A stretch of 8,025 nt of DNA from Methylacidiphilum sp. (lineage in GTDB: Bacteria > Verrucomicrobiota > Verrucomicrobiia > CAIQCK01), in contig DYDC01000115.1 of NCBI GenBank assembly GCA_020718125.1, positions 1 through 8,025 of the forward strand, given 5' to 3'. This document shows positions 5,059 through 8,025 of this stretch, piece after piece. The translations under genes were made by a program, and so were the position numbers. Every line of letters starts with the position of its first letter. Positions within the stretch are counted from its first letter, which is position 1. The notes beneath the pieces were generated by a model. The model made no database searches and was not told where the DNA came from. It worked only from the letters and a program-made list of their open reading frames with translations.

Positions 5059-7863
5059 ATGACGACAACTACGGACCGACGCCTTCGACGCCGCCGTTCA
5101 CGCGATGATGTGGCAACGGCCACCGGCTGGCGCGCCGGGGTGGAGGTCTTCTGCGAGCGGGCGGCTTTCTACCTCCTCTGCCTGCTGTTGTTGTTCGCTC
5201 CTCTGGCGTTTGGCGCGGTGCGTCCCTGGTCGCGCGACCCGATGCACCTGGTCATGATGCTGGCGCTGCTGTGCTGGGCGGCGCGCGTGGCGGTGGCGGG
5301 GAGAATCGCGTGGGTGCGCACGCCGTTGGACGTGCCGATGGCGGTGGGTTTGGTCTATGTGGTCGCGCGTTACGCGACGTCGCCGGTCGAGTGGGAGTCC
5401 CGCCAGGAGATGCTGGTGGTGCTGATGTATGGCGCGGCCTACTTCGTGGCGACACAGCACTTGGTGCGGCGTCTGCGGCTCAGCATCCTCCTCTGGCTGC
5501 TGGTGGCCGTTGCCTTCGTCATCTGCGTCTATGCCATCATCAACCGCATCCGTGGCGTTGAGATGGTCTGGTGGCTGAAGAGCGAATACGCCGGCCGTGC
5601 CTCGGGCACGTTCTACTGCCCGAACCATTTCTCCGGCTATCTGGAACTGGTGCTGGCGGTGGTGGGCGCGCAACTGCTCTGGTCGGGCCGCTCGGCGGCG
5701 CAGCGGATCATGCTCGCGTATGGGGCGGCGGTCATGCTGGCGGGCATCGTGCTGTCATTGTCCCGTGGCGGCTGCCTGAGCACGGCGGCGATGTTGATGC
5801 TCCTGGCGTTTGCGGTATCGCGCGGGGTCAGCAAGCAATGGTGGCCGGGTGCCGTGCTGGTGGCGACGCTGGCGGCCTCGGGCATCATGGCCGTGAGCAG
5901 CTTCCCATCCATACGGACGCGCTTTGAATCCCTGGTGCCAACGGACAGTGGCGCGCTGCGGCCGAATGAACCCTTGAAGGTGGGCGAGGCGTCCCGGTGG
6001 TGGATGTGGGTCGGTGCCGCGAAGATGTTTGCGGATCATCCATGGTTCGGGGTGGGGCCGTTCCTGTTCAACACCTGCTACGGCCTCTACCGCGTTCCGG
6101 AGGACCAGGCCGAGCCGGAGCACGTCCACAACGATTACCTCCAGGTGTTGACCGACTATGGCATCGTGGGTTTTGTGCTGATGGGGGTGCTGGTGGTCAC
6201 CTTCTTCATTGCGGCATGGCGGATTCACCAGCGTTGGCGTCAGCTTGGCCGGGCGGACGGGCCGCGCTGGCACTGGCCGTTCTGGCTGGACATGGACCGC
6301 GCGGGGCGGCCCGCTTGGTTGCTTGGAAGCGTGCTGGCGGTGTTCTGCTACATGGTGCATTCGGTGCCGGACTTCAACCTGCACATCAGCGCCAACGCGC
6401 TGACGCTGGCCGTCATCATGGCGGCCGGAATGGCGGCCGATTGTTCGCGCCGGTTGGTTTCCGAAGGGGAAGGCGAGGGCGTCACTCGGCCGCCGGTGGT
6501 GAAGTTGATCGAACTAAGCCCCTTGGGCCGGCGGGTCGCGGTGTGCGCGGTCGTCGCGGGTGTCATCGGCGCTGCTACAATCGTCGTGCCGAACTACGTC
6601 GGCTACTTGTTCCAGCGGCTCGCGGAGAAACAATACGCGGTCGAAAAGGCCGCACCTGACGCCACCAACGTCGTCGTCCTGCCGGACCAACTCACCCAGC
6701 AGCACGCCGAGAAACTGGCGGCATCACTCGCCTATGCCGGGCGTTCATGGCGCTGGGACCCGCGCAACTTCCGGGTTGCGCGGCTGCTCGGCAACGTGAT
6801 CCTGGCCCAGGCGCGCATGTCCTACAACCAGGGCGATGTGCTTGCCGCGCGGGCCCTCCGTTGGTATGAGGAGGCCGAACGGCTCAACCCATTCCTGGCC
6901 GAGTTGCCCACCCGTCGGGCGGATGCGCTGGAGTTCCTGGGCCGGTGGCAGGATGCCGGGGCGGCGCGCCGCCGCGCCGTGGCACTGGAGCCGAACTGCT
7001 ACCTCTACAACCGCCAACTCGGCATGTTCTACATGCGTCGGGGCAAGAAAGACCTTGCCATCGAAAGCTTCCAGCGCGCTGCGGCTCTGTGGGGCAACGA
7101 CCATCTCTCCCGTGGGAAACTCCGGCAGTTGGGCGCGCCCCCGTTGCCGTCACGGCCGCCGGCGCAGGCCGCGTCACAGGTCCCCGAGCCGGAACGCGAC
7201 AAGAGCACTCTCAAACGCCAATTGGAAAAACTCGATGCCGCGCCGCGCCCCGCCGCGCCGGCCCAGCGTTCCAACCCCGCCGTCGTCCTGCGCGAACTGC
7301 TGGCCCCCTTGCCGAAAAAATCCGCACCGCCTCCCGGCGGCGCGCCGGCAGCGGCCGGGCAGGCGCCGAAACGCGATTCCGGCCAGTTGATGCGGCAACT
7401 TGAGAAACTCGATGCCGCGCCGCGCCCTGCCGCGCCGGCCCAGCGTTCCGATCCGGGCACCGTGCTGCGCGAACTGCTCGCGCCGCTGCCGGCGCGCCCG
7501 GCCCCGGCGCAGCCGCCGCCAGCCAACAAAGGCGCCGCCCCGCCTGCGCCTGCGCCGGCACCCGCCTCGACGGCCCCGCAGGCGGGTGGCACCCAGGCCA
7601 ATGCGCTTCTCAATCTCGTGGCCCCGTTGCCGTCGGCATCGGGCAACATGAAGCCGCGGGCGTTGACGCCGTTGCAGAAACCCCTGCTTGGCCCGTTGCC
7701 TCCGCCGGCGCCGGCGGCGGATGAAACTCCCAAGCAGGATCGGAGCGACCTGGTGCGCAAGCTCGACGAGATCGCTGCGACGCCTCACACCAACGCGCCG
7801 CCTTCCAGCATAGACACCAACAAGATCAACCGCATCCTCGCGCCGTTTATTCGCAGGCGATGA
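5059..7863 (+). CDS. O-antigen ligase/polymerase-like membrane protein with TPRs and repeated Pro-rich tail
   Basis: A 934-residue polytopic inner-membrane protein of the Wzy_C/WaaL superfamily, which joins undecaprenyl-linked glycans to a growing chain (polymerase) or to an acceptor (ligase); sequence alone does not separate the two. About 12-13 membrane helices span residues 35-515. Family signatures are GRASGTFYCPNHFSGY (179-194, with R180), SRGG (235-238), and, in the large periplasmic loop, HVHNDYLQ (355-362) followed by a Y-G-x-x-G helix start. Arg and His in these regions are functionally important in characterised members. After the last helix (about 491-515), a region of about 170 residues carries TPR-like helix pairs (about 583-681, for example RWYEEAERLNP and AIESFQRAAAL). 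The last 235 residues are Pro/Ala-rich with repeated short motifs. The gene starts 41 bases after the OPX gene. ATG 5059 lacks a good ribosome binding site; GTG 5110 is an alternative with no better site. A role as the Wzy of this locus is the best guess, given the co-polymerase next door. Confidence 0.87.
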   Translation: MTTTTDRRLRRRRSRDDVATATGWRAGVEVFCERAAFYLLCLLLLFAPLAFGAVRPWSRDPMHLVMMLALLCWAARVAVAGRIAWVRTPLDVPMAVGLVYVVARYATSPVEWESRQEMLVVLMYGAAYFVATQHLVRRLRLSILLWLLVAVAFVICVYAIINRIRGVEMVWWLKSEYAGRASGTFYCPNHFSGYLELVLAVVGAQLLWSGRSAAQRIMLAYGAAVMLAGIVLSLSRGGCLSTAAMLMLLAFAVSRGVSKQWWPGAVLVATLAASGIMAVSSFPSIRTRFESLVPTDSGALRPNEPLKVGEASRWWMWVGAAKMFADHPWFGVGPFLFNTCYGLYRVPEDQAEPEHVHNDYLQVLTDYGIVGFVLMGVLVVTFFIAAWRIHQRWRQLGRADGPRWHWPFWLDMDRAGRPAWLLGSVLAVFCYMVHSVPDFNLHISANALTLAVIMAAGMAADCSRRLVSEGEGEGVTRPPVVKLIELSPLGRRVAVCAVVAGVIGAATIVVPNYVGYLFQRLAEKQYAVEKAAPDATNVVVLPDQLTQQHAEKLAASLAYAGRSWRWDPRNFRVARLLGNVILAQARMSYNQGDVLAARALRWYEEAERLNPFLAELPTRRADALEFLGRWQDAGAARRRAVALEPNCYLYNRQLGMFYMRRGKKDLAIESFQRAAALWGNDHLSRGKLRQLGAPPLPSRPPAQAASQVPEPERDKSTLKRQLEKLDAAPRPAAPAQRSNPAVVLRELLAPLPKKSAPPPGGAPAAAGQAPKRDSGQLMRQLEKLDAAPRPAAPAQRSDPGTVLRELLAPLPARPAPAQPPPANKGAAPPAPAPAPASTAPQAGGTQANALLNLVAPLPSASGNMKPRALTPLQKPLLGPLPPPAPAADETPKQDRSDLVRKLDEIAATPHTNAPPSSIDTNKINRILAPFIRRR
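7210..7314 (+). repeat. Protein-level repeat unit 1 in the polymerase/ligase tail
   Basis: Codes residues 718-752. It starts with a charged helix-like motif LKRQLEKLDAAP, passes through a Pro/Ala linker (RPAAPAQRS) and ends in a second hydrophobic motif VLRELLAPLP. The unit recurs 177 bases later. Confidence 0.9.
7387..7491 (+). repeat. Protein-level repeat unit 2 in the polymerase/ligase tail
   Basis: Codes residues 777-811 and is almost identical to unit 1: LMRQLEKLDAAP, the same RPAAPAQRS linker, then VLRELLAPLP. At DNA level 7228-7272 and 7405-7449 match at 44 of 45 bases, and the single difference is synonymous (CCC/CCT for Pro). The sequence between the two units has diverged more. Confidence 0.9.
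7595..7860 (+). repeat. Degenerate continuation of the tail repeat
   Basis: Further copies of the two motifs are spread over the end of the protein. NALLNLVAPLP (848-858) and LQKPLLGPLP (872-881) resemble the second motif. LVRKLDEIAATP (898-909) resembles the first, and INRILAPF (923-930) again resembles the second, just before the basic C-terminus RRR. The order of the last pair (first motif, Pro/Ala linker, second motif) matches units 1 and 2, so it is probably a third, diverged unit. Confidence 0.65.
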
Positions 7864-7930
7864 CCACAGCCTCGCCGGACGGTTGTGGGTGGACTGCTGC
7901 GTTTGGATACCCTCCCTTTGCGGGAACGAA

Positions 7931-7958
7931 AAGCCTCGGCGGTTGAAGGCCGAGGCTT
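7931..7958. terminator. Strong hairpin after the polymerase/ligase gene
   Basis: A perfect ten-base stem AAGCCTCGGC (7931-7940) pairs with GCCGAGGCTT (7949-7958) around the eight-base loop GGTTGAAG. It starts 67 bases after the stop codon, where an operon-ending terminator is expected. On the + strand only TT then CCC follows the stem, so the U-tract is missing. On the - strand the stem is followed by TTTTCGTT, a better though short tract. It could be a bidirectional or weak terminator. Confidence 0.6.
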
Positions 7959-7977
7959 CCCGGGACGACGCTCAACG

Positions 7978-8025
7978 CCAATCGGCATTTCGTTCTTTGT
8001 GTTCCAGGCGGTTTCCTATGTCGTT
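7978..8025 (+). pseudogene. Internal MBOAT (AlgI-like) O-acyltransferase fragment, 5' end missing
   Basis: The 16 codons running to the window edge read PIGISFFVFQAVSYVV. This closely matches the [LP]-[IVL]-G-I-S-F-[FY]-x-F-Q-x-[IVL]-S-Y segment that characterises AlgI/DltB-type MBOAT proteins, which move acetyl or other acyl groups across the inner membrane onto exopolysaccharides. In the family this segment lies roughly 100 or more residues after the start, behind several membrane helices. Here the same frame upstream is basic and non-hydrophobic, contains the terminator hairpin, and meets the polymerase/ligase stop codon after 38 codons, with no good start codon. The gene is therefore truncated at its 5' end, rearranged, or joined wrongly in assembly. 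The rest would lie beyond the window. The call rests on 16 residues. Confidence 0.5.

Noticed and set aside
7029..7788. Long - strand frames opposite the Pro/Ala-rich tail
   Set aside because: They are low-complexity Gly/Arg/Ala translations of the GC-rich repeats, a compositional by-product.
7959..7964. CCCGGG (SmaI) site at the suspected junction, as a sign of a cloning artefact
   Set aside because: The same hexamer occurs elsewhere (4978-4983) and is expected often in GC-rich DNA, so it carries no weight by itself.

Overview
The window carries one arm of an exopolysaccharide (or capsule/O-antigen) assembly and export locus. All supported genes lie on the + strand. The organism is a GC-rich Gram-negative bacterium, because the locus encodes a signal-peptide-bearing outer-membrane beta-barrel and a periplasmic polysaccharide export protein. 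Gene style (a polymerase/ligase fused to TPRs, a Wzc-type kinase, low similarity to enterobacterial forms) is compatible with Verrucomicrobiota or a related PVC phylum, but that is a weak inference. No rRNA, tRNA or CRISPR is present.

Layout. Positions 1-252 are a non-coding leader with a possible terminator of an upstream unit (73-101) and a sigma70-like promoter with a perfect TTGACA box (124-152). Next come a small secreted protein of unknown function (253-783), a 424-residue outer-membrane beta-barrel resembling the EpsL/BBP2_2 group (852-2126), and a 130-bp gap ending in an 11-G tract that forms part of a ribosome binding site. After that are a Wzc/ExoP-type polysaccharide co-polymerase fused to a BY-kinase (2257-4362), a short OPX/Wza-like export protein (4391-5017), and a 934-residue membrane protein of the O-antigen ligase/polymerase (Wzy_C) superfamily with periplasmic TPRs and an unusual repeated Pro/Ala-rich tail (5059-7863). 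A strong hairpin (7931-7958) follows. The last 48 bases encode a motif typical of the interior of MBOAT O-acyltransferases (AlgI-like), with no room upstream for that family's N-terminal part.

How the parts fit. The Wzy/WaaL-like protein would polymerise or transfer lipid-linked glycans at the periplasmic face. The co-polymerase/BY-kinase would set chain length through ATP-dependent autophosphorylation of its C-terminal tyrosine cluster. The short OPX would form the periplasmic conduit, and the beta-barrel probably supplies the outer-membrane pore. This pairing fits the composite OPX/beta-barrel export route known from Myxococcus xanthus (WzaX/WzpX). Glycosyltransferases, the initiating phosphoglycosyltransferase and the Wzx flippase are not in the window. 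The least explained items are the secreted protein at 253-783, the repeated motif tail of the polymerase/ligase, the G tract at the kinase start, and the 5'-truncated MBOAT sequence.
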